NCBI RefSeq assembly: GCF_000143985.1
Contig: NC_014364.1
Coordinates: 3,410,001 to 3,474,000 of the forward strand
Direction of reading: 5' to 3'
DNA length: 64,000 bases
Source of the DNA: Sediminispirochaeta smaragdinae DSM 11293
GTDB taxonomy: Bacteria; Spirochaetota; Spirochaetia; DSM-16054; Sediminispirochaetaceae
Of this stretch, positions 48,560-57,310 are shown in pieces. Positions within the stretch are counted from its first letter, which is position 1; each line of letters opens with the position of its first letter. A program made the translations under genes and the position numbers. The notes under the pieces were generated by a model, which was not told the DNA's origin, searched no databases, and worked only from the letters and a program-made list of their open reading frames with translations.

Positions 48560-50695
48560 TTACCGCCCCTCTTTTTCCCGAAAAGAGAAATGCACAAAAG
48601 CCCGTTCGAGTTTACTCCGCAAGGAAGTGTCAAATGAAAAATCTCTAATAATGGAAATCATACGATGAAGGGCAAGTTCCGGCCTTTTCGGTAAGGATCC
48701 GGCCGCATTACGCATCAGAAGATGGTAGTAGCGCATCTCCCACTCACGAATCACACGGGAAAGATAATGTGGAGCAATCATGGCCTCAGGGAAATTCGCC
48801 AAAGAACGCCGGAGTTCATCGTCAAGAAGTAGCGACTTCAGGCTTTTCGCCATGGCACCCACATTTTCTGAGGGAACAACCATACCGTTCACACCGTCAT
48901 GGATCAACTCGGGAACAGCCCCCTCATTAACGACGACACAGGGAAGGCGGTTCACCAGAGCCTCCAGAATGGAAATTCCCTGCGTTTCGGTCCGAGAAGG
49001 AGAGGCAAAGAGCTCACAGGCGCCAAAAACACCCGAAGCAACAAGCTCCTTTCGTTCCATCTTCCCGGTAAAAATGATCGCCTCCGACGAGGGAAGAGAG
49101 GCCGCAAGACTCACGAGCTCTTCCCGCTCCGGACCATCACCGATGATGAGCAATCTGGCATCCTGAACAGCAGGGTAGATTCGGTCAAAAGCCTTTATAA
49201 GTATCGGTACACTTTTTTCCGTTGCAAGGCGGCCAATATAGAGGATAGTCCTCCCCTTCAAACCGAACCGTTTTTTGAATTCATCGGCCCGGCTGTTATC
49301 GAAATCTCTCGGATCTATCCCATTGGAGATGGTTATGACATCACTCTCGCAACCATTCTCCTGCAATAGCCTTGCGGTGACCCGGGAAGGTGCCACCACG
49401 AGATCAGAGGCATTATTAAAATAGTTGCAGAACTTCCACACCGTTTTTGCTTCGATCTTTATCAGCCCTTTAAACATATGCTCGTAATAGGCAGGATCGC
49501 TGATAAGCGTATGAAAGGAAAACACAACAGGCAGTCCCAGGCGCCTTGCAAAACGAATTCCAAGGAAGGAGACAAGCGTGGGTGTCATAGCGTGTACAAT
49601 ATCGATGTTGCATTTCCGAAGTATTCGATACACGCTGTAGTCGTAGGGCGCCACCCAACGAAAATCTTCATAAAAGTTCGCAGGAATCGACGGAATCAGG
49701 TGTACATCCACATTTTCATGTGAATAGTCCGGCCGTTTCCGATGGGCTGGGGCAAAAATCAGCACATAATGCCCCCGCTCCGCAAGGTTCTCGGCAAGTT
49801 TCATAATTGAAGTGACTACGCCATTGACCTGAGGTAAAAAAGAATCGGTAAAAATCGCGATACGGAGTTGGTCTCCGCTTACGGGCACACGTTTTCTTCG
49901 TCCGCTACCTCGCCCCTCCCGCAAAAGTGCTCCGATGATTTCGGCGAAACCTTCTCCACCCCGTTTCGAAGCCGCCCAGGCGGGTAGATGGCGCATCAGA
50001 TGGGCAAAATCAGCGATGTTACCGACCCCAAACGAGTGAGGGAAAAAGGCAAACATCGGTTCATCATTTGGAGAATCCCCACAAAATACCGCAGTCTGCT
50101 TTAATTCAGCCTCATCGATACCGTATCGGTACTGCATAAAGGCGGTAACCATGGAAAGCTTGTCGTAAGATCCGAACCAGCAATTGACATGAATCGAGCT
50201 GATCTTCGCGACCGCCCCAAAACGTTCACAGACCTGTTTTATCTGCTCGGCGGCTTCGAGCCCAAGATCGGGAGGATCTTCCCGAAAATCGATGGCGAGA
50301 TCGTATTTACGGCAAAATTGATCACGGGCGACCCTACTCCCCGGGACCTCTTTCAGCACGGCTTTCCGCACCTCTGCGAGACGGGATGTCAGGTCTTCAT
50401 CGGCGATCGAAGGATGGGTATAGGTACGGATGGAACCATCTGTGGTACGATAGTAAACAAAGGCCCCATTTTCGCCGACCACTGCATCTACCGGCCACTG
50501 CCGGATAATGAGATCGCACCATCCTGCGGGACGGCCGGTAACAGGAATAACGGAGATACCCGCCCTGGAAAGCCTCCAAATCGCCTCATATGCATCGGCT
50601 GTTACACGGCCGTCGGTTGTGACCGTATCGTCTATATCGGTAAAGAGAAATCGCAGTGAAATCGATTCGGTACGAAAAGCTGCAAGGTTTTGCAC
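48560..50695 (-). CDS. HAD phosphatase - GT4 glycosyltransferase fusion
   Basis: 711 residues; GTG start with GGGAGG upstream. The N-terminal part (about 12-265) is a HAD-IIB phosphatase (sucrose-P/mannosylglycerate-P phosphatase group): 'FLFTDIDDTVTTDGRV', 'ISVIPVTGRPAGW' and 'VFCGDSPNDEPMFAFF'. The C-terminal part (about 280-680) is a GT-B glycosyltransferase of family 4: 'FTDSFLPQVNGVVTSI', 'ISNGIDPRDF', 'LLIIGDGPEREEL' and the EX7E motif in 'SRTETQGISILEAL'. The fusion suggests that one protein makes a phosphorylated sugar product and removes its phosphate. It follows pgsA by 19 bp, so a glycolipid or compatible-solute role is possible. Confidence 0.88.
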   Translation of the reverse strand: MQNLAAFRTESISLRFLFTDIDDTVTTDGRVTADAYEAIWRLSRAGISVIPVTGRPAGWCDLIIRQWPVDAVVGENGAFVYYRTTDGSIRTYTHPSIADEDLTSRLAEVRKAVLKEVPGSRVARDQFCRKYDLAIDFREDPPDLGLEAAEQIKQVCERFGAVAKISSIHVNCWFGSYDKLSMVTAFMQYRYGIDEAELKQTAVFCGDSPNDEPMFAFFPHSFGVGNIADFAHLMRHLPAWAASKRGGEGFAEIIGALLREGRGSGRRKRVPVSGDQLRIAIFTDSFLPQVNGVVTSIMKLAENLAERGHYVLIFAPAHRKRPDYSHENVDVHLIPSIPANFYEDFRWVAPYDYSVYRILRKCNIDIVHAMTPTLVSFLGIRFARRLGLPVVFSFHTLISDPAYYEHMFKGLIKIEAKTVWKFCNYFNNASDLVVAPSRVTARLLQENGCESDVITISNGIDPRDFDNSRADEFKKRFGLKGRTILYIGRLATEKSVPILIKAFDRIYPAVQDARLLIIGDGPEREELVSLAASLPSSEAIIFTGKMERKELVASGVFGACELFASPSRTETQGISILEALVNRLPCVVVNEGAVPELIHDGVNGMVVPSENVGAMAKSLKSLLLDDELRRSLANFPEAMIAPHYLSRVIREWEMRYYHLLMRNAAGSLPKRPELALHRMISIIRDFSFDTSLRSKLERAFVHFSFREKEGR

Positions 50696-50714
50696 AAGCC
50701 TCCCTTAGCCTTTT

Positions 50715-51311
50715 TTAGACCTTACTAGTCCCACCGGAACGCTCCAAGATAACGACCGTCCTCACATAGGTAAGAAAGGAAGCCACCGAAGCAAAAGCGG
50801 CAATCAAAAAGATAACAAGGCTGATATTACGTAGGGTCGGCAGTGCCCCCGAAGAGGGAGAAAGACGTTCGGTAAAGATGGTCGCCAATCCGATAATTCC
50901 CGAAAAAGCGTAAAAGACCGCCTTGATCTTTCCCCATATCGACGCAGCCATCACAAAACCCTTCTTGATCATGTACATGCGGAGAAAGGTGATGGCAAGT
51001 TCCCGGTAGATAAGGATGACAAAGATCCATACAGGCATCAAGCCTACTGCAGAAAAACAAATAAAGTAGGTCATCCGACTAAATACATCGGCAAAGGGAT
51101 CAAGAACCTTTCCTATGTCGGTTACAAGATTTCGGGATCGGGCAATATGTCCGTCGAGCACATCGCTGGCTTCAATGCCGAGAAAAATCACAAGAAGTAC
51201 AAAAGCCGAAACCATCTCCCATCTCCCCGTCCAGACAGGCAGAAAAAAAACGATAAAATAAAGTGGAGAAAGGATAAGCCGAAAAACGGTCAATTTGTTT
51301 GGTAAATTCAT
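50715..51311 (-). CDS. pgsA: CDP-alcohol phosphatidyltransferase (PgsA type)
   Basis: 198 residues, about five TM helices. The family signature DG-x2-AR-x8-G-x3-D-x3-D is seen in 'DVLDGHIARSRNLVTDIGKV' continuing to 'LDPFADVFSR'. The best fit is CDP-diacylglycerol-glycerol-3-phosphate phosphatidyltransferase, the first committed step of phosphatidylglycerol synthesis; other CDP-alcohol enzymes share the motif. It has its own promoter at 51318-51346. Confidence 0.87.
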   Translation of the reverse strand: MNLPNKLTVFRLILSPLYFIVFFLPVWTGRWEMVSAFVLLVIFLGIEASDVLDGHIARSRNLVTDIGKVLDPFADVFSRMTYFICFSAVGLMPVWIFVILIYRELAITFLRMYMIKKGFVMAASIWGKIKAVFYAFSGIIGLATIFTERLSPSSGALPTLRNISLVIFLIAAFASVASFLTYVRTVVILERSGGTSKV

Positions 51312-51317
51312 ACATTG

Positions 51318-51346
51318 ACATTAGTTTTTACAAAACGTTTCGTCAA
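51318..51346 (-). promoter_or_regulatory. Promoter for pgsA
   Basis: Minus-strand TTGACG (51341-51346), 17 bp, TAATGT (51318-51323). Confidence 0.6.
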
Positions 51347-51363
51347 TCCCATGGGGACAACAG

Positions 51364-51651
51364 TTACAAGTTAATCACTTCCTGCCTAAGGAAACGACGC
51401 TCCTCCGGTTTGCGAGAAAAACTGTACAGATGATGGTATCCACTGCGAAGACGCTTTCTAATCCGCGTCCGGATCATTCGCTCTTTCTCTTTCCCAGTGC
51501 TGAACACGTATTCACGCTCACGTCCTGCTCCGGGTGCATTCCCCCACAAAATGGAAAGAGAGTACGGGGAAAAAAGGTTTCCCTGCCGATCATGGAGGGT
51601 ATAGTATCGTGTCCTTCCGGACCGGTCGGCTTTATACAAGACAACAATCAT
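51364..51651 (-). CDS. Small WGR-like domain protein
   Basis: 95 residues from the ATG at 51651. The body 'GRTRYYTLHDRQGNLFS', then 'LSILWGNAPGAGREREYVF' and 'TRIRKRLRSGYHHLYSF', follows the WGR pattern (a Trp-Gly-x motif, a basic turn, then K/R-x-x-GY). In other bacteria WGR domains bind nucleic acid. It is the last gene of the thrS operon. The start is uncertain: the frame is open further upstream inside the membrane-protein gene, and no good Shine-Dalgarno is visible. Confidence 0.5.
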   Translation of the reverse strand: MIVVLYKADRSGRTRYYTLHDRQGNLFSPYSLSILWGNAPGAGREREYVFSTGKEKERMIRTRIRKRLRSGYHHLYSFSRKPEERRFLRQEVINL

Positions 51652-51655
51652 TGTT

Positions 51656-52417
51656 TCATCTATCGGCAGGCAGAGATCGAATATCAACCACAAAGCGATC
51701 GGCTTTTTTGAAAACGTAGACGCCATACTGCTCTAGCGTTCGAGCTTCGGCGGATTCAGAGAGCTCGGAGGATAGAGACCATAGTCTCAATCTTGTCATC
51801 ATCCTGGCAGCGGGCGACGAAAACGGCACAGGGGCATCGACGTCTTGCGAAGTAACAAAACCTGTGGAAGGCAGAAAAAAAAGGCGGGGATCGGACCTCA
51901 GCCGACGATAGGGGATATATATCCGCCCATCATCAAGACGGAAGAGAGCGGAGCGAAGGAAGCCGCCTGACAAGAGATCAACATCAACGGTTTGTTCGGT
52001 AAGACGAATCAGGCGAAACTCGCCTAACACCCTTCCGTCGGCAAGAGGAAACCAGCCGTCAAGATCATGGTAAAGCTGAAGGCTGAAGATGAGAAGCAGG
52101 GCAAGCAGAAGAGGAAGCAGTACCTGCCACCCCAACCGAACGAGCATCCCGAGGGCAAAAACAGCAAGACAGAAAAAGAGCAGAGACTTGTCCCACAGCA
52201 CCTGAGGCAGAGAAACAAAAAAGATGGCGCATAGCAACGATACGGCGGCAAGGATAAGAAGAAAGAGTGAAAGCGTAATCGAGATGTGCCCGTTTTTTCG
52301 TCCTGAAAACCGCCGCAACAAGGCCGCCGGAAGGATTCCGACGGCGCATCCGAAGAAAAAAGAGGCAAAAAAGAGCCAGGTATAAATATTTTCTGCAACA
52401 AGCGTGCTATAGCCCAT
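51656..52417 (-). CDS. Membrane protein of unknown function
   Basis: 253 residues from the ATG at 52417, which overlaps the carboxypeptidase stop by 11 bp. Four probable TM helices occupy the first 110 residues ('WLFFASFFFGCAVGILPAAL', 'LSLFLLILAAVSLLCAIFFV' and others). A soluble domain of about 140 residues follows, with 'LADGRVLGEFRLIRLTEQTV' and 'LEQYGVYVFKKADRF'. No family is recognised. Confidence 0.7.
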   Translation of the reverse strand: MGYSTLVAENIYTWLFFASFFFGCAVGILPAALLRRFSGRKNGHISITLSLFLLILAAVSLLCAIFFVSLPQVLWDKSLLFFCLAVFALGMLVRLGWQVLLPLLLALLLIFSLQLYHDLDGWFPLADGRVLGEFRLIRLTEQTVDVDLLSGGFLRSALFRLDDGRIYIPYRRLRSDPRLFFLPSTGFVTSQDVDAPVPFSSPAARMMTRLRLWSLSSELSESAEARTLEQYGVYVFKKADRFVVDIRSLPADR

Positions 52418-53885
52418 ACAAACCAGTATACTTCTCCTCGAGGTATCTGGCAAAGTAAGAAGCTTGTACCGGCTCTCCGCTTACCGATGTCATAAGCTCA
52501 TTCGCCGTACGGGCCGCCCCATGGCGATACACCTTTTCCGTCAACCAGGAAAGCGGCACATGAAAGTGTCCTGCAGCTATCTGCTCATCAAGGTCAGAGA
52601 CCTCCTTTCGCAGAGCGGCAAAAAGCTGGGCACCGTAAAGATTCCCCAGGGCATATGTAGGAAAGTAACCAAAGGCCCCTCCGGACCAATGGGTATCCTG
52701 CAGCACACCCACGGCATCTGTTTCAGGCCGGAAGCCCAGAAGCTCTTCACTGAGGGTGTTCCACGCCTCGGGAAGATCACGTAAAGACAGATCTCCAGAA
52801 AGCATCTTTCGCTCAAGCCGATAGCGCAGAACAATATGCAATCCATAGGTGACCTCATCGGCCTCCGTACGAATATCCGAGGGCCTCACCTTATTCACGG
52901 CAAGCAAAAAACGCTCAAACGGAACGGAAGAGAGATTTTCGGGGAAAATCTCCTGCAATCTGGGATAAAAATAACGCCAGAAGGCAGCACTTCTTCCGAT
53001 GATATTCTCCCAGGTTCGTGACTGCGATTCGTGGATTCCGTGACTGCTGCCCTGCCCCAGGATAGTGCCGACATACGAGGGAGCAACCCCCTGCTCATAG
53101 AGGGCATGACCGGTCTCATGGATTGTTCCGAAAATGGCCGTTTTGAATGCCCCCTCATCATACTTCGTGGTTATACGAATATCGTCGTCACCGGGACGGA
53201 TGGTAAAGGGATGCACGGATTCGGCAATCGTTCCGCGGGAAAAATCAAAGCCCATCGCTTCGGATACCTCACGGGAAAAACGACGCTGCCCCTCCTCGGG
53301 ATAGTGGAGGAAGAGAAAACTATCGTCGACAGCTTTTTTATCGAGAATCCTGGCCAGTAAGGAGGAAAGAAAGGAGCTCATCTCGTCGAAAAGACGGTCA
53401 ACGGTGGAACTTTTCATCCAGGGCTCATACTCATCCAAAAGTGCATCATATCGATCATCTTCCCAGCCGATGGCGTCGGCCTTTTCCCGAGTCAGCTTCA
53501 AGAGCTCTTCAAGGTAGGGCCGAAAGGCTTCATAGTTGTTCTCCTGTTTGGCATGACGCCAGGCAAGCTGGCCTGTGGTCTGTTGTTTGGCCAATTCCGT
53601 CACCAGCCGCCGGGGAAGCCTCACTGCCCGATCGTGCTCCCTCCGCAGCATTCTGACCAGCGGGTCGGAGGTATCAGCCCCTTCGAGAAGCGAAGCCATT
53701 TCCTCTCCGGCTACCCTGTCGTGAACCATTCCTTCGATAAGCGATATCTGCTCGGCACGACCGGTGACCGCCTTTGGCGGCATACCGGTCTCCTGGTCCC
53801 AGGATAGAAGCTGAGCGATCGAATCAAGGTTTCTGATTTCTCGATCCAGGTCTTGCAACTGTGTATATGGTTCATTATGGGTCAT
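52407..53885 (-). CDS. M32 family metallocarboxypeptidase
   Basis: 492 residues. The zinc motif 'FGTIHETGHALYEQGV' (HExxH) is followed by the third ligand in 'GIHESQSRTWENIIGRS', and the N-terminus has the usual 'LLSWDQETGMPP'. It matches thermostable carboxypeptidase 1 (Taq type) in length and motifs. It releases C-terminal residues from peptides in the cytoplasm. Its ATG overlaps the thrS stop (53882-53885), so it is under the same T-box. Confidence 0.95.
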   Translation of the reverse strand: MTHNEPYTQLQDLDREIRNLDSIAQLLSWDQETGMPPKAVTGRAEQISLIEGMVHDRVAGEEMASLLEGADTSDPLVRMLRREHDRAVRLPRRLVTELAKQQTTGQLAWRHAKQENNYEAFRPYLEELLKLTREKADAIGWEDDRYDALLDEYEPWMKSSTVDRLFDEMSSFLSSLLARILDKKAVDDSFLFLHYPEEGQRRFSREVSEAMGFDFSRGTIAESVHPFTIRPGDDDIRITTKYDEGAFKTAIFGTIHETGHALYEQGVAPSYVGTILGQGSSHGIHESQSRTWENIIGRSAAFWRYFYPRLQEIFPENLSSVPFERFLLAVNKVRPSDIRTEADEVTYGLHIVLRYRLERKMLSGDLSLRDLPEAWNTLSEELLGFRPETDAVGVLQDTHWSGGAFGYFPTYALGNLYGAQLFAALRKEVSDLDEQIAAGHFHVPLSWLTEKVYRHGAARTANELMTSVSGEPVQASYFARYLEEKYTGLYGL

Positions 53886-55639
53886 ACATTTTCCTTTGAA
53901 GCGATAATCTTCAGGGTCTGAGCGATAAACTCATCAAGGGCAAGACCATTAACCTGTTCGCCGTTTCGTTTTCTCACCGATACGCTTCGGCTTTCCTGTT
54001 CCTTTTCACCCAGAATCAGCATGTAGGGGATCTTCTCTTTCTGGGCATTGCGTATCTTTGCATTCATTCTGCTGTCCGAAAGATCGACATCCGCACGAAG
54101 GTCATGGCGGCGAAGCTCGGTTTCAACCGATTTTGCATACGCTTCAAAGGCAGGAGCCACGGGAATCACCTGGACCTGGACAGGAGAAAGCCAGACAGGA
54201 AAGGCCCCGCCGTAGTGCTCAATCAGCACCCCAAAAAAGCGCTCAATAGAGCCAAGTAAGGCACGATGCACCATGTAGGGCTGCTTTTCCTTGCCGTCAT
54301 GATCGACAAAGGTCATGCCGAAGCGCTTGGGTTCGTTGAAGTCGAACTGAACCGTTGAGAGTTGCCACGAACGGCCGAGGGCATCTTTTACCTTCAAATC
54401 GATCTTCGGACCATAGAAGGCACCGCCTCCTTCATCAACCTCGTATGCAAGCCCCTCGGCCTCAATTGCCTTTTGCAGTGACGCTTCGGCCAGTTTCCAC
54501 TGTTCCGGATCGCCCACAGCCTTTTCGGGCCTGGTGGAGAGATAGGCCTGAATATCGCTAAACCCGAAGGCTCGCAGCATATGGAGGCTAAAGCGCAGCA
54601 CCTCCAGGATTTCGTCCTCCACCTGTTCAGGGGTGCAAAAGATGTGGGCATCGTCCTGGGTAAAGCCCCTTACCCGCATGAGACCGTGAAGGGTTCCGGA
54701 CTTTTCATAGCGATAGACGGTACCGAGTTCCGCCCAGCGAAAGGGCAGTTCACGATAAGAGTGCTTATTGGTTTTATAGATCATGATATGGAAGGGACAG
54801 TTCATCGGCTTGGCATAGTAGTTGGCCTTATCCATCACCATCTCGGGATACATCCCCTCGGCATAAAAATCGAGGTGTCCAGAGGTCTCCCATAGCCAGG
54901 ATTTTCCGACATGAGGGGTATAGAGCAGCTCATAACCGTTCTTAAAGTGCTCATCCTTCCAAAAGGTTTCGATCTGGTGCCTGATTCTGGCCCCCTTGGG
55001 GTGCCAATAGACCAATCCCGGACCGGCCTCCTCGTGAAGGCTGAAAAGATCGAGTTCCCTTCCCAGTTTTCGATGATCCCGCTTTTCCATCTCTTCCAAA
55101 TGCTTCAGATAGAGACGAAGCTCCTTGGGATTCTCCCAGGCGGTTCCGTAGATACGGGTAAGCATGGGGTTGGTTTCCTTCCCGCGCCAATAAGCCCCGG
55201 CAATGGAAAGGAGCTTAAAGGCCTCGGCATTCAGATCGGCGGTATTTTCCACATGGGGTCCCCGGCAGAGATCGGTAAAGCTATCCTGCGAATAGAGGGA
55301 CACCTCTTCACCTTCGGGAATCGCCTTCAAAAGTTCGACCTTGTACTGCTCGCCCTTACCGCTGAAGAGTTTTTCAGCCTCTTCCCGACTAATGACCTTT
55401 CGCTGAAAGGGATGCTTTCCCTTGATGATATCCTTCATTTTGGCTGATATCTTCTCAAGATCATCGTTTGCCAAAGGTTTTGGAAAGTCGAAATCATAGT
55501 AAAAGCCGTTTTCAATGGCGGGGCCGATAGCCACTTTTGTTCCGGGGAAAAGATCCACGACAGCCTCGGCCATAACATGGGCCATAGAGTGGCGAATTCT
55601 GTGCAGTTTTTCTTCCTGGGATAATCCTTGCAACGACAT
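53882..55639 (-). CDS. thrS: Threonyl-tRNA synthetase lacking the TGS domain
   Basis: 585 residues from the ATG at 55639 (AGGAGG 7 bp upstream). The frame continues upstream through the T-box, but that part is regulatory. The protein starts at the N2 editing domain ('HSMAHVMAEAVVDLFPG' with HxxxH, and 'CRGPHVENT'). The class II core has motif 2 'FRWAELGTVYRYEKSGTLHG', the zinc ligands ('MNCPFH', 'DDAHIF', 'VHRALLGSIERF') and the anticodon-binding domain. The TGS domain (about 60 residues in E. coli) is absent, as in Borrelia. Confidence 0.97.
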   Translation of the reverse strand: MSLQGLSQEEKLHRIRHSMAHVMAEAVVDLFPGTKVAIGPAIENGFYYDFDFPKPLANDDLEKISAKMKDIIKGKHPFQRKVISREEAEKLFSGKGEQYKVELLKAIPEGEEVSLYSQDSFTDLCRGPHVENTADLNAEAFKLLSIAGAYWRGKETNPMLTRIYGTAWENPKELRLYLKHLEEMEKRDHRKLGRELDLFSLHEEAGPGLVYWHPKGARIRHQIETFWKDEHFKNGYELLYTPHVGKSWLWETSGHLDFYAEGMYPEMVMDKANYYAKPMNCPFHIMIYKTNKHSYRELPFRWAELGTVYRYEKSGTLHGLMRVRGFTQDDAHIFCTPEQVEDEILEVLRFSLHMLRAFGFSDIQAYLSTRPEKAVGDPEQWKLAEASLQKAIEAEGLAYEVDEGGGAFYGPKIDLKVKDALGRSWQLSTVQFDFNEPKRFGMTFVDHDGKEKQPYMVHRALLGSIERFFGVLIEHYGGAFPVWLSPVQVQVIPVAPAFEAYAKSVETELRRHDLRADVDLSDSRMNAKIRNAQKEKIPYMLILGEKEQESRSVSVRKRNGEQVNGLALDEFIAQTLKIIASKENV

Positions 55640-55660
55640 ATAATCCTCCTGTATAGCGAT

Positions 55661-55720
55661 AAAAAAACCCCGAACTTCACGCCCCTTCCTGCATGCAGGT
55701 AAGGACGAAAAGCCCGGGGC
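55661..55720 (-). terminator. Conditional terminator of the T-box leader
   Basis: The 3' arm TTCGGGG followed by TTTTTTT (55661-55667) pairs with a CCCCGG block (55714-55720) that also forms the antiterminator helix. This is the usual mutually exclusive arrangement. Confidence 0.75.
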
Positions 55721-55980
55721 CCTTCGCGGTTCCACCTTACTTCCGTTTCGATCTTTTTCACTTCGATCAAAACGGCACTTCATTGATCCGTTAACGCCGG
55801 AAATACGGCAGAACATACTTGAAGAGAATCTACAGACCCCTTCGTTCCGTCTGCGGCTCAGGAGGGGTTTTCACGAAGGACCGACAGGAACCTTTCAGCC
55901 GGCGGGCAATAACAATATACCCGACAGGGTCCCCTCTCTATAGGTCAAGCCACTTTCGCTACTCGTCTCCATCAACGCCT
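55661..55980 (-). promoter_or_regulatory. T-box leader (tRNA-Thr-sensing riboswitch) of the thrS operon
   Basis: Minus-strand features in order: a stem I start with GATGGAGACGAGTAGCG; a likely specifier ACC within GTGAAAACCCC (55864-55874); the T-box block GGTGGAACCGCG (55725-55736) followed by AAGGGCCCCGGGC; then a terminator stem closing CCCCG..CGGGG before seven T (55661-55667). Together these match the T-box consensus. When uncharged tRNA-Thr binds, the antiterminator forms and thrS, the peptidase gene and the two downstream genes are read. The specifier assignment is tentative. Confidence 0.9.
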
Positions 55981-55989
55981 TATGTATAG

Positions 55990-56018
55990 AATATGCTGTT
56001 TTCTCCGCCGACTGTCAA
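55990..56018 (-). promoter_or_regulatory. Promoter of the thrS operon
   Basis: Minus-strand TTGACA (56013-56018), 17 bp, CATATT (55990-55995). The -35 box lies over the stop codon region of the upstream hydrolase. Confidence 0.65.
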
Positions 56019-56815
56019 GAAGAAGGATCGAGGGAGGCGAGAAAGGGGCTTACAAAGCGAAAAAAGGCATCGGGATTGTCGACCTGGACCCAATGGCCGG
56101 CATTGGGGACCTCGATAAAACGAGCCGAGGGGAACAGTGACAGGGCCGCTTTTCGCTGCCCGTCGTTCAGATACGAAGAGCGCTCTCCGGCGAGAAAAAG
56201 TACAGGCAGGGACGAGGGGGCCGCACCCTCCCCTACCGAAGCGGCGATATCATCGAGATGGGTCCTGATCGAAGCAAGGTTCAAACGCCAGAAAAAATGC
56301 CCATCCTTGTCCCGGCGCAGATTCTGAAGGAGAAAGGTACGTACCCGCCGGTCCCCAATGGATGCGGCCAGCCTTTGATCAGCCTCTCCCCTGCCGTGTA
56401 TGCCCCCAAGATCCAGAGAGCCCAGGGCCTCAACAATGGTGGTAAAACGGTGTTGGTAAGCGTCGGGGCCGATATCCGCGACAACAAGGCCACGAACGAG
56501 GGAGGGATAATCGAAGGCCAGTTGCATAACGACCTTTCCCCCCATGGAGTGGCCGAGAAACATGGCCTGTTCGATGCCCAGAGCCCTACAGGTTTCGGCA
56601 ACATCGGCGGCCATGACCTGATAATCAAGGGCCTCTTCATGGCCGCTCTCTCCGTGATTACGGAGATCGAGGGTATAGACATCGCGTAGATCAGAAAGCC
56701 GCTCTGCCATCCGTCTCCAGTTTATCCCCGCGCCAAAGAGTCCGTGCACAATAATCAAAGAGCAGCGAGCACAAGAAGAATCGGAACAGGGATATTGTAC
56801 ATGAGAGAGGATCAC
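56015..56815 (-). CDS. Alpha/beta-fold hydrolase
   Basis: 266 residues, GTG start overlapping the upstream stop by 4 bp (GTGA). The oxyanion 'IIVHGLFGAGINWRRM', the nucleophile elbow 'FLGHSMGGKVVMQL' (Ser) and the catalytic His in 'VPNAGHWVQVDNPDAF' are visible; the Asp is probably that in 'VVADIGPD' or in the cap region. It resembles YbfF/PHYKPL-type esterases. Substrate unknown. Confidence 0.9.
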   Translation of the reverse strand: MILSHVQYPCSDSSCARCSLIIVHGLFGAGINWRRMAERLSDLRDVYTLDLRNHGESGHEEALDYQVMAADVAETCRALGIEQAMFLGHSMGGKVVMQLAFDYPSLVRGLVVADIGPDAYQHRFTTIVEALGSLDLGGIHGRGEADQRLAASIGDRRVRTFLLQNLRRDKDGHFFWRLNLASIRTHLDDIAASVGEGAAPSSLPVLFLAGERSSYLNDGQRKAALSLFPSARFIEVPNAGHWVQVDNPDAFFRFVSPFLASLDPSS

Positions 56816-57198
56816 GAATTGCCAGCCTTTCGGGACCAGACAGCGGCAAAGGCATTGGGAGCATTACGATTCATGTTCGAGATCCGTTCCTCCTTTTCCT
56901 CCAGTCGAAGAAGAAGCGATCCAAACAATAGCCCCTTTTTCGGCACCAGCTGCAGGACAGCATCATCGGAAAAGCTTAACAGCTCAAGCCCGGTAATCGG
57001 ATTGGCACTCACAAAGAACCACCCACCGGACATAAGAAAGATAAGCCAACGCTTTCCCCTGAATACACCACCGGAAGCAGCGAGGAGTTCACCATCGGAA
57101 GGAAGCACCTGGGTAAGATGCCGATATTCCAATCGGTGTCTGAAAGAGTCGTAGAGTCCAAGTTGGCTCAAACGTTCTGCAAGATATAATCCATCCAT
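56812..57198 (-). CDS. Small protein with a bacterial PH-like (YokE-type) domain
   Basis: 128 residues. Short N-terminal helices ('LAERLSQLGLYDSFRHR') precede a beta-rich PH-like part: 'PSDGELLAASGGVFRGKRWL', 'GWFFVSANPITGLELLSF' and a C-terminal helix 'RISNMNRNAPNAFAAVW'. Function unknown. Its start codon abuts GAGGAG and the predicted transcription start, so the message may be leaderless. Confidence 0.65.
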   Translation of the reverse strand: MDGLYLAERLSQLGLYDSFRHRLEYRHLTQVLPSDGELLAASGGVFRGKRWLIFLMSGGWFFVSANPITGLELLSFSDDAVLQLVPKKGLLFGSLLLRLEEKEERISNMNRNAPNAFAAVWSRKAGNS

Positions 57199-57204
57199 CT
57201 CCTC

Positions 57205-57233
57205 ATCCTACGATTCATCGTTCACAGGGTCAA
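57205..57233 (-). promoter_or_regulatory. Promoter for the PH-like/hydrolase pair
   Basis: Minus-strand TTGACC (57228-57233), 17 bp, TAGGAT (57205-57210). The expected transcript start is at or next to the ATG at 57198. Confidence 0.55.
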
Positions 57234-57246
57234 GGAAGAGAGACAC

Positions 57247-57275
57247 TTGTATCGCTTTGCAGATGGCGATATTCT
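57247..57275 (+). promoter_or_regulatory. Possible promoter for the racemase-family gene
   Basis: TTGTAT (57247-57252), 17 bp, TATTCT (57270-57275), about 35 bp before the chosen start at 57311. Confidence 0.4.
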
Positions 57276-57310
57276 TCCTCCCAGAGAAAAAAACGGAAAG
57301 GAGAGCCGTC

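Noticed and set aside
55640-55816. N-terminal extension of ThrRS (59 codons)
   Set aside because: It translates through the T-box and terminator and does not resemble a TGS domain.
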